Source: a virus. From it: 28,264 nucleotides of DNA. Below, piece after piece: positions 6,126 to 13,243 of this stretch (its first letter is position 1; each line of letters begins with the position of its first letter). The stretch is taken from positions 1-28,264 of IMG/VR virus record IMGVR_UViG_3300044684_000041; one strand, 5' to 3'. Position numbers and translations under genes: made by a program. Below the pieces are notes generated by a model. It made no database searches and had not been told where the DNA came from. It saw only the letters and a list, made by a program, of their open reading frames with translations.

Positions 6126-7541
6126 GTGAGACTGTTGCTTCTCGACGTTGAAGGGCTGGGCCTCGACTTCTGCCTGCGCTGCGCCGACGCGGGCCATGAC
6201 GTCCGTTGGTTCCGCCTCGATTCGGACAAGTCGCGCGATGGCGAGGGCTTCGAGCGGATCGCGACGGTCGAGGACTGGCACGATCACATGGACTGGGCGC
6301 GAGGCGGCCTGATCCTCAATACCGGGAACCACAAGTTCCTCTCCGAACTGGACGAATATCGCGAGGAAGGCTATCCGATCTTCGGCCCGTCAAAAGCGTC
6401 GGCGGCTCTGGAGATCAAGCGATCTCTCGGCATGGACCTGTTGAAGAAGGTCGGCGTCGATCTCCCGCCCTACAGCATGTTCAATAGCCTGGAAGAGGCG
6501 GCTGCGTTCGCCCGCCGGTCGGATCAGGCATGGGTGTTCAAGACGATGGGCGACGAAGCCGACAAGAGCCTCGCCTATGTCAGCAAAGACCCCGCCGACA
6601 TGGCCGGGTGGATTGAGCAGAAAATCCGCAAGGGCATGAAGCTGAAAGGACCCTGCATGTTGCAGGAGAAGATCGACATGCTCTGCGACTACGGCCTCGG
6701 CGGATGGATGGGGCCGCAGGGCTTCCTTCGCGATCGATGGGAAGTCAGCTTCGAGCACAAGAAGCTGATGAACGGGGAGATCGGACCCAATACCGGGGAA
6801 CAAGGCACGGTTACGCAGAGGGTCGAGAAAGACCCGCTAGCCGACGTTCTTCTCGCGCTCGAACCGGAACTGGTGAGGCTCGGGCACACCGGGGACTTTT
6901 CCATCGGCGTCGGCATCGACAGACAAGGCAAGGCGTGGCCGTTCGAGTTCACGGTTCGGCTCGGATACCCGGCGTGGTTCCTCCAGATCGCCACGGTTCA
7001 AGGCGACCCGCTCCAGTGGATGCGCGACCTTATCGACGGCAAGGACAGCCTGAAGGTGTCCCGAGAGACGTGCATCGGCGTCGTCTGCGCCCAGCCTCCC
7101 TATCCATCGGAGAAGTTCAAGGCCGAGGAAGTCCAAGGCGAGCCGATCTCGTTCGACGACAAGGTGCGCGACCAGATTCACCCGTGCGCCGTGATGATGG
7201 GCGAAGGCCCGGTGATGAAGGACGGCAAGGTTGTCGACGCGCCGATGTGGCAGACCACCGCCCCCTACGTCATGGTCGTCACGGGAATGGGCGACAGCGT
7301 GAAGGACGCGCAGAAAAGCGTTTATTCGGCCATCGATGAGATCAGCTTTCCCGACATGATGTATCGCACCGACATTGGCGACAAGGTGAAGAAATATCTG
7401 CCCGAGCTGCACAGGTTCGGGTTTGCCTTGCCCATGCAGCCAGAAGCCAAGGCCGTCGAGAAGCCAAGGCCCGCTCCGCGCCCGGCCATTTCCCCGGTGC
7501 GCTCGGCGATGATGCGGGCGGCGATTCAACCCCCGGCGTAG
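6126..7541 (+). CDS. PurD-like ATP-grasp protein encoded in the tail/head module
   Basis: A 471-residue protein resembling phosphoribosylamine-glycine ligase (PurD/GARS) over most of its length. Residues 1-80 are Rossmann-like (MRLLLLDVEGLGLDFC) but lack the GSGGREHA loop of true PurD. From residue 86 the match is clear: IFGPSKASAALEIKRSLGM, a VFKTMG strand with Lys139 as the usual ATP-binding lysine, MLQEKID, then SFEHKKLMNGE and GPNTGEQGT (220-228), equivalent to PurD's HKR...GPNTGGMG. FEFTVRLGYP (273-282) replaces PurD's EFN.R.GDPE, so metal-binding Glu274 is kept but Asn becomes Thr276 and the DPE is lost. ATP binding is likely; the purine reaction is doubtful. A Pro/Ala-rich tail ends the protein. 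GTG start with GAGGAG 6-7 nt upstream. It occupies the slot of the T7 gp11-type adaptor. Confidence 0.85.
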   Translation: MRLLLLDVEGLGLDFCLRCADAGHDVRWFRLDSDKSRDGEGFERIATVEDWHDHMDWARGGLILNTGNHKFLSELDEYREEGYPIFGPSKASAALEIKRSLGMDLLKKVGVDLPPYSMFNSLEEAAAFARRSDQAWVFKTMGDEADKSLAYVSKDPADMAGWIEQKIRKGMKLKGPCMLQEKIDMLCDYGLGGWMGPQGFLRDRWEVSFEHKKLMNGEIGPNTGEQGTVTQRVEKDPLADVLLALEPELVRLGHTGDFSIGVGIDRQGKAWPFEFTVRLGYPAWFLQIATVQGDPLQWMRDLIDGKDSLKVSRETCIGVVCAQPPYPSEKFKAEEVQGEPISFDDKVRDQIHPCAVMMGEGPVMKDGKVVDAPMWQTTAPYVMVVTGMGDSVKDAQKSVYSAIDEISFPDMMYRTDIGDKVKKYLPELHRFGFALPMQPEAKAVEKPRPAPRPAISPVRSAMMRAAIQPPA

Positions 7542-7550
7542 CGGCTGTAG
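7518..7550 (+). promoter_or_regulatory. Putative late promoter P1 (CGATTCAAC...TAGC) before the nozzle gene
   Basis: GCGGCGATTCAAC (7518-7530) is followed by TAGC with its TAG at 7548-7550; the ATG of the nozzle gene begins 9 nt after that TAG. The same 13-mer with identical spacing recurs at 19061 and 23533, and a variant lies at 10499. No Shine-Dalgarno precedes the ATG. The layout fits a -35/-10 pair whose transcript would begin at or next to the start codon. The first half lies within the last codons of the upstream gene. Confidence 0.6.
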
Positions 7551-7559
7551 CCCTGTCGC

Positions 7560-8231
7560 ATGGGCGTCAGGGTCGCGGCTTTAAACTTCACCAAAGGCGA
7601 GATCAGCCCCGAAGTCGAGGCGCGGTTCGATCTCGACGTCACCAAGGCCGCGCTGCGCAAGGCCAGCAACGTCATCATCAAACGGACTGGCGGGGTCAGG
7701 AAGCGGCCGGGCTCGCGCTTCGCAACGGCAGCCATGTCACCTTCGGCGCGGCTCTTCCCGTTCCAGTTCTCAGATACGCAAGCCTACGCGCTGGAGTTCG
7801 ACCAGGCGAAAATGCGGCCGTTCGCACTTGGCGGGGCAGTGCTCGAACCGGGGCTCAAGGTCACGGCGATCACCATCGCCGAGGAGGCTCAGGTCACTGC
7901 CCCATTTCACGGCTATTCCCCCGGCGACCCGGTGTGGTTCGACGGAATTCAAGGAATGGTCGAGATCAACGACCGCTTTCTCACCGTCATGGAGGTCATG
8001 GACCAGAACAACTTCACGGTGAACTTCGACAGCCGGTTCGCCACTCCTTTCGTCGCCGACAGTGGAGGGCAGGTGAACACGTCTCCTCCGTCTGCCCCGC
8101 CGTCGGTTCCATCGCCACCGACCCCGACGCCGGCCCCAACCCCGCCCAAGAGCAGCGGTGGCGGGTCGGGCGGCTATGGCAATGGCGGCCAGTGGACGGG
8201 CAGTGGCGTCGTCCACCCGCAGCTAAGCTGA
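7560..8231 (+). CDS. Tail nozzle protein, N-terminal part with FCCH-like domain (T7 gp12 type, split gene)
   Basis: A 223-residue protein that is the N-terminal portion of a podoviral tail nozzle (tail tubular protein B). LNFTKGEISPEVEARFDLD, then ALRKASNVIIKRTGGVRKRPG and RLFPFQFSDTQAYALEF, are the classic opening of this family, in which a trimer or hexamer extends the tail tube. Residues about 100-175 form an inserted domain (FHGYSPGDPVWFDGIQGM, then NFTVNFDS) of the type annotated as E1-FCCH in phage nozzles. A Pro/Ser-rich and then Gly-rich linker (178-220) ends at TGA 8229-8231. The rest of the nozzle continues in the next gene, which restarts through TGATG. Either the gene is naturally split into two coupled chains or one base has been lost or gained near 8228. 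Promoter-like P1 precedes it; no Shine-Dalgarno. Confidence 0.85.
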   Translation: MGVRVAALNFTKGEISPEVEARFDLDVTKAALRKASNVIIKRTGGVRKRPGSRFATAAMSPSARLFPFQFSDTQAYALEFDQAKMRPFALGGAVLEPGLKVTAITIAEEAQVTAPFHGYSPGDPVWFDGIQGMVEINDRFLTVMEVMDQNNFTVNFDSRFATPFVADSGGQVNTSPPSAPPSVPSPPTPTPAPTPPKSSGGGSGGYGNGGQWTGSGVVHPQLS

Positions 8232-10066
8232 TGCCGGTCTATCGCATTTATACGGCGGCGTCCCCGTTCAACGCGGCCGACCTCGGGGCGCTCAATTTCG
8301 CGCAGGTTGCCGACGTCATCTACTTCGCCCATCAGAACTATGCCCCCGGAAAGCTGATCCGCTACGGGCACACGAACTGGCAATGGGTCAACGTCACCTT
8401 CGGCCCGACCATCACCGCCCCTACCGGAGTCGGCGGGACGGCGACGACGCCGAACACCGACGCAGCCAACAGTGGCAATGCCTATTTCCCGGAGCCCGCA
8501 ACCTACGTCGTCACCGCCATCGACAACGCCACGGGACAGGAGAGCCGGGCATCGACCGGAGTGACGCTGACCAACGACGTGACCCTGAAGCGCAACTACA
8601 ACACGATCACCTGGACCGCGAAAACGTGGTCGACCAGCCAGGGCGGGTACTATCGCGTCTACAAGGCGCAAAACAGCAACTTCCCCGGCTATATCGGAGC
8701 GACCACTTCAACCTCGTTCGTCGACGACAATATCGATCCCGACACGTCGCAGGGGCCGCCCACGGGATATAACCCGTTCCCCGGCGCCGGGGACTATCCC
8801 GGACTCATCAAGTTCCACGAGCAGCGCTCATGGTGGGGCAACACCATCAACCATCCCAACGCGCTCTACGCGTCCCGTTCCGCCGATTACGAGAACATGG
8901 ACTACCGGCAGCCGGGGCAGGCCGACGACAGCCTGGCGATCGGTCTCGTTACCGACAAGGTGAACGTCGTGAACCAGCTCGCGTCGACCAAGCAGGGCCT
9001 GCTTGCACTCACGTCCAATTGCGTGTTCTCGATCAAGGGTTCCAACGACGACTACATTGCCGCGACGCCACCGCCCAAGGCGACGGTTGAACTGACGCGC
9101 GGCGTCTCTCCCCTGCAGCCGATCATCGTCGATGCTGCGGTTCTCTACCAGACGATGAAGACGGGTCAGGTGCGGGCGCTCGGGTACGAGTTCGAGATCG
9201 ATGGATTGAGAACCGATGACGTCAGCATTTTCGCCCGCCACCTGTTCGACAATCATTCGATCGTCGACTGGTGCTGGGTCGAGAAGCCGCATTCGGCGAT
9301 CCTCGCGGTTCGAGACGACGGGATCATGCTCGTCCTGACATGGGACCAGGCGCAGCAGGTCTGGGGCTGGACCACATGGAGCACGGCGGGTTCCTATCTC
9401 GGCGTCTGCTCGATCACCGAGGAGGGCGAGGATCGGGTCTATGCCCTCGTCCAGCGGACTATCGAGGGTGTCTCGCAGACCTATGTCGAGCGCTTCGCTT
9501 CGGAGCTTTGGACCGACGCGGCGGACGCCTGCTATCTCGATTGCGCCAAGACCTACTTCAACACCGACACGACGATCACGACGTTCGACAGGCTCGACCA
9601 TCTGAACGGCTGCACCGTGATGGCGTGGGTCGACGGCGCGCTCTATTCGGCGGACGCCTATGGCAACCCGCTGGTCGTCGTCAACGGATCGCTCACGCTT
9701 CCCGCCGGAGGGGCGACAGTGACCATCGGCCTTCCGTTCACGTCGGAGATCGAGACCCTTCCGCTTGCGATGCAGACCGCGACGGGGTGGACGGTGGCTC
9801 GACCGCAGGATGCGGGCCACACCGTCGTGAAGGTCATTAATACCGCGCATATCCAGGTCGGGCCGAGCGAGGACAATCTGTTCGAGGTAAAGCAGCGCCA
9901 GTACGAGGACTTCGGCAACCCGACCGACCTTTTCACCGGCAACCTCGACGTCGACATGGCCGGAATCGTCGGCGACGAAGTGACGGTGTACGTCAAGTCG
10001 GACGTGCCGGCTCCGATGGAGATCGTCGGCATTCTCGTAGAGCCGAACGTCGGCAGTGTTTCGTGA
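8231..10066 (+). CDS. Tail nozzle protein, C-terminal part (T7 gp12 type, split gene)
   Basis: A 611-residue remainder of the tail nozzle. It opens MPVYRIYTAASPFNAADL with LNFAQVADVIYFAH and APGKLIRYGH, which in intact homologues follows the N-terminal domain directly. Later blocks typical of the family are FPGAGDYPGLIKFHEQRSWW, TINHPNALYASRSADYENMD, LGYEFEIDGLRTDDVSIFAR and HSAILAVRDDGIMLVLTWD. They form the beta-propeller-like platform that contacts the adaptor and fibres. Its frame is -1 relative to the upstream part, and the ATG shares a base with the upstream TGA, so reinitiation would make it efficiently. The frame is open upstream to about 7934, but the translation there is Arg/Trp rich and unlike a nozzle, which supports a start at 8231. 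The 3' end overlaps the next gene as GTGA. Confidence 0.88.
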   Translation: MPVYRIYTAASPFNAADLGALNFAQVADVIYFAHQNYAPGKLIRYGHTNWQWVNVTFGPTITAPTGVGGTATTPNTDAANSGNAYFPEPATYVVTAIDNATGQESRASTGVTLTNDVTLKRNYNTITWTAKTWSTSQGGYYRVYKAQNSNFPGYIGATTSTSFVDDNIDPDTSQGPPTGYNPFPGAGDYPGLIKFHEQRSWWGNTINHPNALYASRSADYENMDYRQPGQADDSLAIGLVTDKVNVVNQLASTKQGLLALTSNCVFSIKGSNDDYIAATPPPKATVELTRGVSPLQPIIVDAAVLYQTMKTGQVRALGYEFEIDGLRTDDVSIFARHLFDNHSIVDWCWVEKPHSAILAVRDDGIMLVLTWDQAQQVWGWTTWSTAGSYLGVCSITEEGEDRVYALVQRTIEGVSQTYVERFASELWTDAADACYLDCAKTYFNTDTTITTFDRLDHLNGCTVMAWVDGALYSADAYGNPLVVVNGSLTLPAGGATVTIGLPFTSEIETLPLAMQTATGWTVARPQDAGHTVVKVINTAHIQVGPSEDNLFEVKQRQYEDFGNPTDLFTGNLDVDMAGIVGDEVTVYVKSDVPAPMEIVGILVEPNVGSVS

Positions 10067-10527
10067 GGATTGTCCCCGCGCGCCTGACGCACTGCGGTCC
10101 ATTGGCAACGAGGATGAGACAAGCGGATCGGGAGGAGTGCCGGGCGCTGGGGCGGACGCCGAAGGAGGCGCTGCGGATGGGCCTGAAGGCGAGCCTCTAC
10201 AGTCTCAGCGCGATAGAGGACGACGGCGGCGTGACGGCGATGTTCGGGCTTACCGTCGTCAGCGCGTTAGGCGGGGTCGCGCGCCCGTGGTTCCTCGGAA
10301 CCGATAGGGTATTCGAGCATCAGCGTGCATTGTTATGCACAGGACCGAAGATTATTCACTGGTGGACGAGCGAGTTCCCAAGGCTGGAGAACATCGTCTC
10401 GGTGGATAATCATGCAGCGATACGCCTCTTGAGGCACTGGGGTGCCAGGGTTGGCGGGGCAATAGAGACCCACAAGGGCGTCGACTTCGTGCCGTTCACG
10501 ATTCAAGCCGACCCGACGAACGCATAG
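10063..10527 (+). CDS. Internal virion protein A-like / GNAT-fold protein (T7 gp13 type)
   Basis: A 154-residue protein with GTG start overlapping the nozzle stop. The order and motifs match the gp13-like/GNAT-fold family of podoviruses: MRIVPARLTHCGPLATRM, then ALGRTPKEALRMGLKASLYS, AMFGLTVVSALGGVARPWFL, and IVSVDNHAAIRLLRHWGARV, where the last resembles the final strand/helix of an N-acetyltransferase. In T7 gp13 is needed to incorporate the ejection proteins into the virion. The acetyl-CoA-binding loop of GNAT enzymes (Q/R-x-x-G-x-G/A) is not evident, so an enzymatic role is uncertain and a structural chaperone-like role is more likely. It sits directly before the gp14-like gene, as in T7. 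Confidence 0.8.
   Translation: MRIVPARLTHCGPLATRMRQADREECRALGRTPKEALRMGLKASLYSLSAIEDDGGVTAMFGLTVVSALGGVARPWFLGTDRVFEHQRALLCTGPKIIHWWTSEFPRLENIVSVDNHAAIRLLRHWGARVGGAIETHKGVDFVPFTIQADPTNA
10499..10527 (+). promoter_or_regulatory. Putative late promoter P2 (CGATTCAAG...TAGG) before the gp14-like gene
   Basis: CGATTCAAG (10499-10507) and TAG (10525-10527) have the same internal spacing as the three other copies; the TAG is also the stop codon of the upstream gene. The next ATG (10538) begins 10 nt later, without a Shine-Dalgarno. It is the most divergent copy because it lacks the leading GCGG. Confidence 0.5.
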
Positions 10528-10537
10528 GCTGCGATCC

Positions 10538-11053
10538 ATGTGCTTGCCGCTCGCCGCTGCTCTTGCCGTTGCCGGAGGCGTAACCAGTGCAATGGGCAGC
10601 ATCATGCAGGGCCAGCAGGCCGCTGCCCAGGCGAATTACAATGCCAAGGTCGCGCAGATCAACGCGAAGCAGGAAGTCGACGCATACCAGAACGAGCGCG
10701 GCAACGAGGTTCAGGAGCGGCAGAACTTCTGGCGGCAGGTAGGGCAGGTGCGTGGTCAGCAGGTCGCGGCAATGGCGGCCAACGGCATCGATCCCGGCTT
10801 CGGCTCGGGTGCCCGCCTTCAGAGCGATACGACGAAGATCGCCTACGAAGACGCGAGCACGATGTACCGCAACCAGCAGCAGAAGGCGAAAGGCTTTCTG
10901 ATCGACGCCACCAACTACACCGACGAGGCGATGGCCGACAAGGCGCAGGGCAAGGCCGCCGTCACCAACTCCTACTTCGGCGCGATCTCCTCGCTATTGG
11001 GCGCGGCAAGTCAGGCAGCGGGCATGACCGCCAAGGCCCGGTTCGGCGGCTAG
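10538..11053 (+). CDS. Internal virion/ejection protein (T7 gp14 type)
   Basis: A 171-residue protein beginning MCLPLAAALAVAGGVTSAMG, a hydrophobic helix, followed by Gln/Ala-rich helices (QGQQAAAQANYNAKVAQINA, QEVDAYQNERGNEVQERQNF) and a GQVRGQQVAAMAANGID segment. This is the pattern of the T7 gp14 virion core protein, in which GSARA/AANGVD-like motifs follow a coiled coil. gp14 is ejected first and forms an outer-membrane pore. The hydrophobic N-terminus and coiled-coil content suit that role. The start lacks a recognisable ribosome-binding site and is preceded by promoter-like P2, so leaderless translation is possible. The stop is directly adjacent to the start of the next ejection protein. 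Confidence 0.83.
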   Translation: MCLPLAAALAVAGGVTSAMGSIMQGQQAAAQANYNAKVAQINAKQEVDAYQNERGNEVQERQNFWRQVGQVRGQQVAAMAANGIDPGFGSGARLQSDTTKIAYEDASTMYRNQQQKAKGFLIDATNYTDEAMADKAQGKAAVTNSYFGAISSLLGAASQAAGMTAKARFGG

Positions 11054-13243
11054 ATGGCTCGCATCGAGGTATTCCAGCCAGGCGGCATCCAGCCCGACGC
11101 TCCGACTGTCACGCCGTTCCGAGCGCCCGACTTCGGCCCCGGCATCGGTCCCGGCATCGCCGAGCTTGGAAAGGGCATTGGCGAAGCCGCGCAGAAGGTC
11201 GACGAGATACAGGACGTCTCGGCGCGGATCGAGGCGAACCGTCTCTCGGTCGCGTATAACAATCTCGCGACGACCATCTCGCAGCGGGTCCGCTCGGCTC
11301 TCGGTGAAGGCGCTCCGGCAGCGGCGGACCAGGGGATTGCCGACCTCCAGAAAGGGGCCGGGGACATTCTCTCGAAAGCCTCGCCGCGCGCCCGGAGGAT
11401 GCTGGAGACCGAGTTCGCCAGTCGCACCGATCAGTATCGAAGCCAATGGTGGGAGCACGGCTTCGAGCAGAACAAGCAGGCGTTCGATACCTCTTCACAG
11501 GCGGCGAACGACAAGGATTTGGAAGCCGCGCTGGAGCAGTCGAGTGACAAGGACGCACAGCCCTATCTCGATTCCATCAAGTCCCGCAATTCGCAGCGCT
11601 CCCGCTTCTTCGGACTGGGCAAGGAATGGGAGGACGGCGAGAACCGCAAGGCGGTCAGTTCCTATTACAAGAGCCGAGCGCTGACCATCGGCGTCAATTC
11701 CGCGACCGATGCGGTCAACTACGCCATGCAGCATCGCGAGGAGATGAGCGACAGCGACTTTTCGGCAATCGTTCGAACCTATCGCGACGAAGCATTGGAC
11801 GAGCGGGCGGAAGTCGAAGTTCTCGGATACGGCCGGGACGATGCACCGACCGTCACCCACGACGACGGGACGACGCACAAGGGTGCGGACCCCGGCCTCG
11901 TGTTCAAGGGCCTCATCATCCCGAACGAGGGATCAGCACTCAAGATCGACAATAACGGTCATCCGGTAAAGCTCGGCATCAATCAGGGAGCGAACCCGGA
12001 CGTCGACGTTTCCAGGCTGACTCCGGCGAGCGCGCAAAAGCTGTTCGTCGACCGCTACTGGAAGCCGGTCGGCGCGGACAAGATGGCTCCGGCAATGGCC
12101 GTGGTGGCGGCGGATACCGCCTATGTCGCTGGCGTGAACAAGGCCAAGGCGCTTGTCCGCCAGAGCGGCGGCGACGTGCAGAAGCTAATCGAGCTGCGCA
12201 ACGACTTCCTCGCCGGCCTCCATGCCAGCAACCCCGCGAAGTATCCCGACTACACCAAGCGCAACGAGCGGGTCGAGCAGTACGCGGCCTCGCTCGGCGG
12301 CGACGGGACGCCGTTCTCCTTCTCCGGCAGGATCACGGACAAGACCAGCATGAGCGCGGTCGAAGACGAGATCATGGCGCGAAAGGACTTGCCGCTGGCG
12401 CTGAAGACCCGGATGCTCCGAGTTGCCCGCGAGCGCCGGGAGCTGCTTCGCGCCGACAAGCGCGCCGACGAAGAGGATGCGCGCGATAGCCTCATCACCG
12501 CGACCACGAACCTCGGCGACAACTTCACGTCCGTAAAGCAGTTGCCGCAGGACGCGCTTTCAAGGGCATCGCCGGAGACCATTCACAGCCTGACCGACCT
12601 CGCGAAGAACAATCGCGACCGGAAGAACGACGAAGCCTTGCGGCCCTACGTCATGGAAACCGAGATCACGAACCCGGCCAAGTTCGCATCGAAGGAGTTC
12701 CTGACCGAGCTGATGCGCAAAGGCGCGTCGCACTCGCTCATCAGCGACGTCCAGACGCAGCAGATGGACATTGCGAAGAAGCAGTTGAACGCCAGGCCGG
12801 ACGTGATCGGTTCGGGCCAGCTCTGGACGCTCGCCAAGCCAGCGTTCGAGGCGAGCGGACTGGACTTCGATCACGACAGCACCAAGGGCCTGTCGCGCGA
12901 TGCGATTGCCAAACAGCGGCAGGCCAGGGCGTCGCAGAAACAGCAGGCGCTCGCCTTCCTCCACGACCAGGCGACGGAATGGGCGACGGCGCATCCCGGC
13001 GAGAAGCCCACCGAGCAGATCATGAAGGGCTGGATCGGAACGGCCCTGATGCGGACCAAGGCGGGCACACCCGTGTTCGAGGCGAACAACAACGCGATCT
13101 TCAACTCCATTCCGGAAGCGAACCGCAACGCGATCATCCGCGCGCTGAGGCGGAACGGCGACACGGCGACCGGCAAGGAGCTGATCGATCACGTCGTTGC
13201 CTATCTGTGGGAATATAGCGCGATTCACGGCGGCGCACGGTGA
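11054..13243 (+). CDS. Ejection protein with GH108-like muramidase domain (T7 gp15 position)
   Basis: A 729-residue virion protein in the T7 gp15 slot. Residues 1-270 are mostly helical. Residues about 285-415 resemble the GH108 N-acetylmuramidase family with its C-terminal PG_binding_3-like tail: FKGLIIPNEGSALKIDNNG, with Glu292 in the place of the catalytic Glu of the EGG motif; KLGINQGANPDVDV; LTPASAQKLFVDRYWKPVG; AVVAADTAYVAG; and LRNDFLAGLHASNPAKYPDY, then RNERVEQYAAS. The role would be local digestion of peptidoglycan during DNA injection. In T7 that lytic domain belongs to gp16, so here it has moved to the preceding protein. The remainder is helical with KQRQARASQKQQALAF near 620. The start ATG abuts the preceding stop; the stop overlaps the next GTG (GTGA). 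Confidence 0.82.
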   Translation: MARIEVFQPGGIQPDAPTVTPFRAPDFGPGIGPGIAELGKGIGEAAQKVDEIQDVSARIEANRLSVAYNNLATTISQRVRSALGEGAPAAADQGIADLQKGAGDILSKASPRARRMLETEFASRTDQYRSQWWEHGFEQNKQAFDTSSQAANDKDLEAALEQSSDKDAQPYLDSIKSRNSQRSRFFGLGKEWEDGENRKAVSSYYKSRALTIGVNSATDAVNYAMQHREEMSDSDFSAIVRTYRDEALDERAEVEVLGYGRDDAPTVTHDDGTTHKGADPGLVFKGLIIPNEGSALKIDNNGHPVKLGINQGANPDVDVSRLTPASAQKLFVDRYWKPVGADKMAPAMAVVAADTAYVAGVNKAKALVRQSGGDVQKLIELRNDFLAGLHASNPAKYPDYTKRNERVEQYAASLGGDGTPFSFSGRITDKTSMSAVEDEIMARKDLPLALKTRMLRVARERRELLRADKRADEEDARDSLITATTNLGDNFTSVKQLPQDALSRASPETIHSLTDLAKNNRDRKNDEALRPYVMETEITNPAKFASKEFLTELMRKGASHSLISDVQTQQMDIAKKQLNARPDVIGSGQLWTLAKPAFEASGLDFDHDSTKGLSRDAIAKQRQARASQKQQALAFLHDQATEWATAHPGEKPTEQIMKGWIGTALMRTKAGTPVFEANNNAIFNSIPEANRNAIIRALRRNGDTATGKELIDHVVAYLWEYSAIHGGAR

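Noticed and set aside
7934-8230. Upstream extension of the nozzle C-terminal frame
   Set aside because: The translation is Arg/Trp rich and unlike a nozzle, whereas frame 0 reads as an FCCH-like domain and linker. No XXXYYYZ slippery site was found near 8229, so a programmed -1 frameshift is not supported; TGATG reinitiation is simpler.
10063-10527. Calling the gp13-like protein a working acetyltransferase
   Set aside because: Only the general fold pattern is visible; the acetyl-CoA loop is not recognisable, so an enzyme name would go beyond the evidence.
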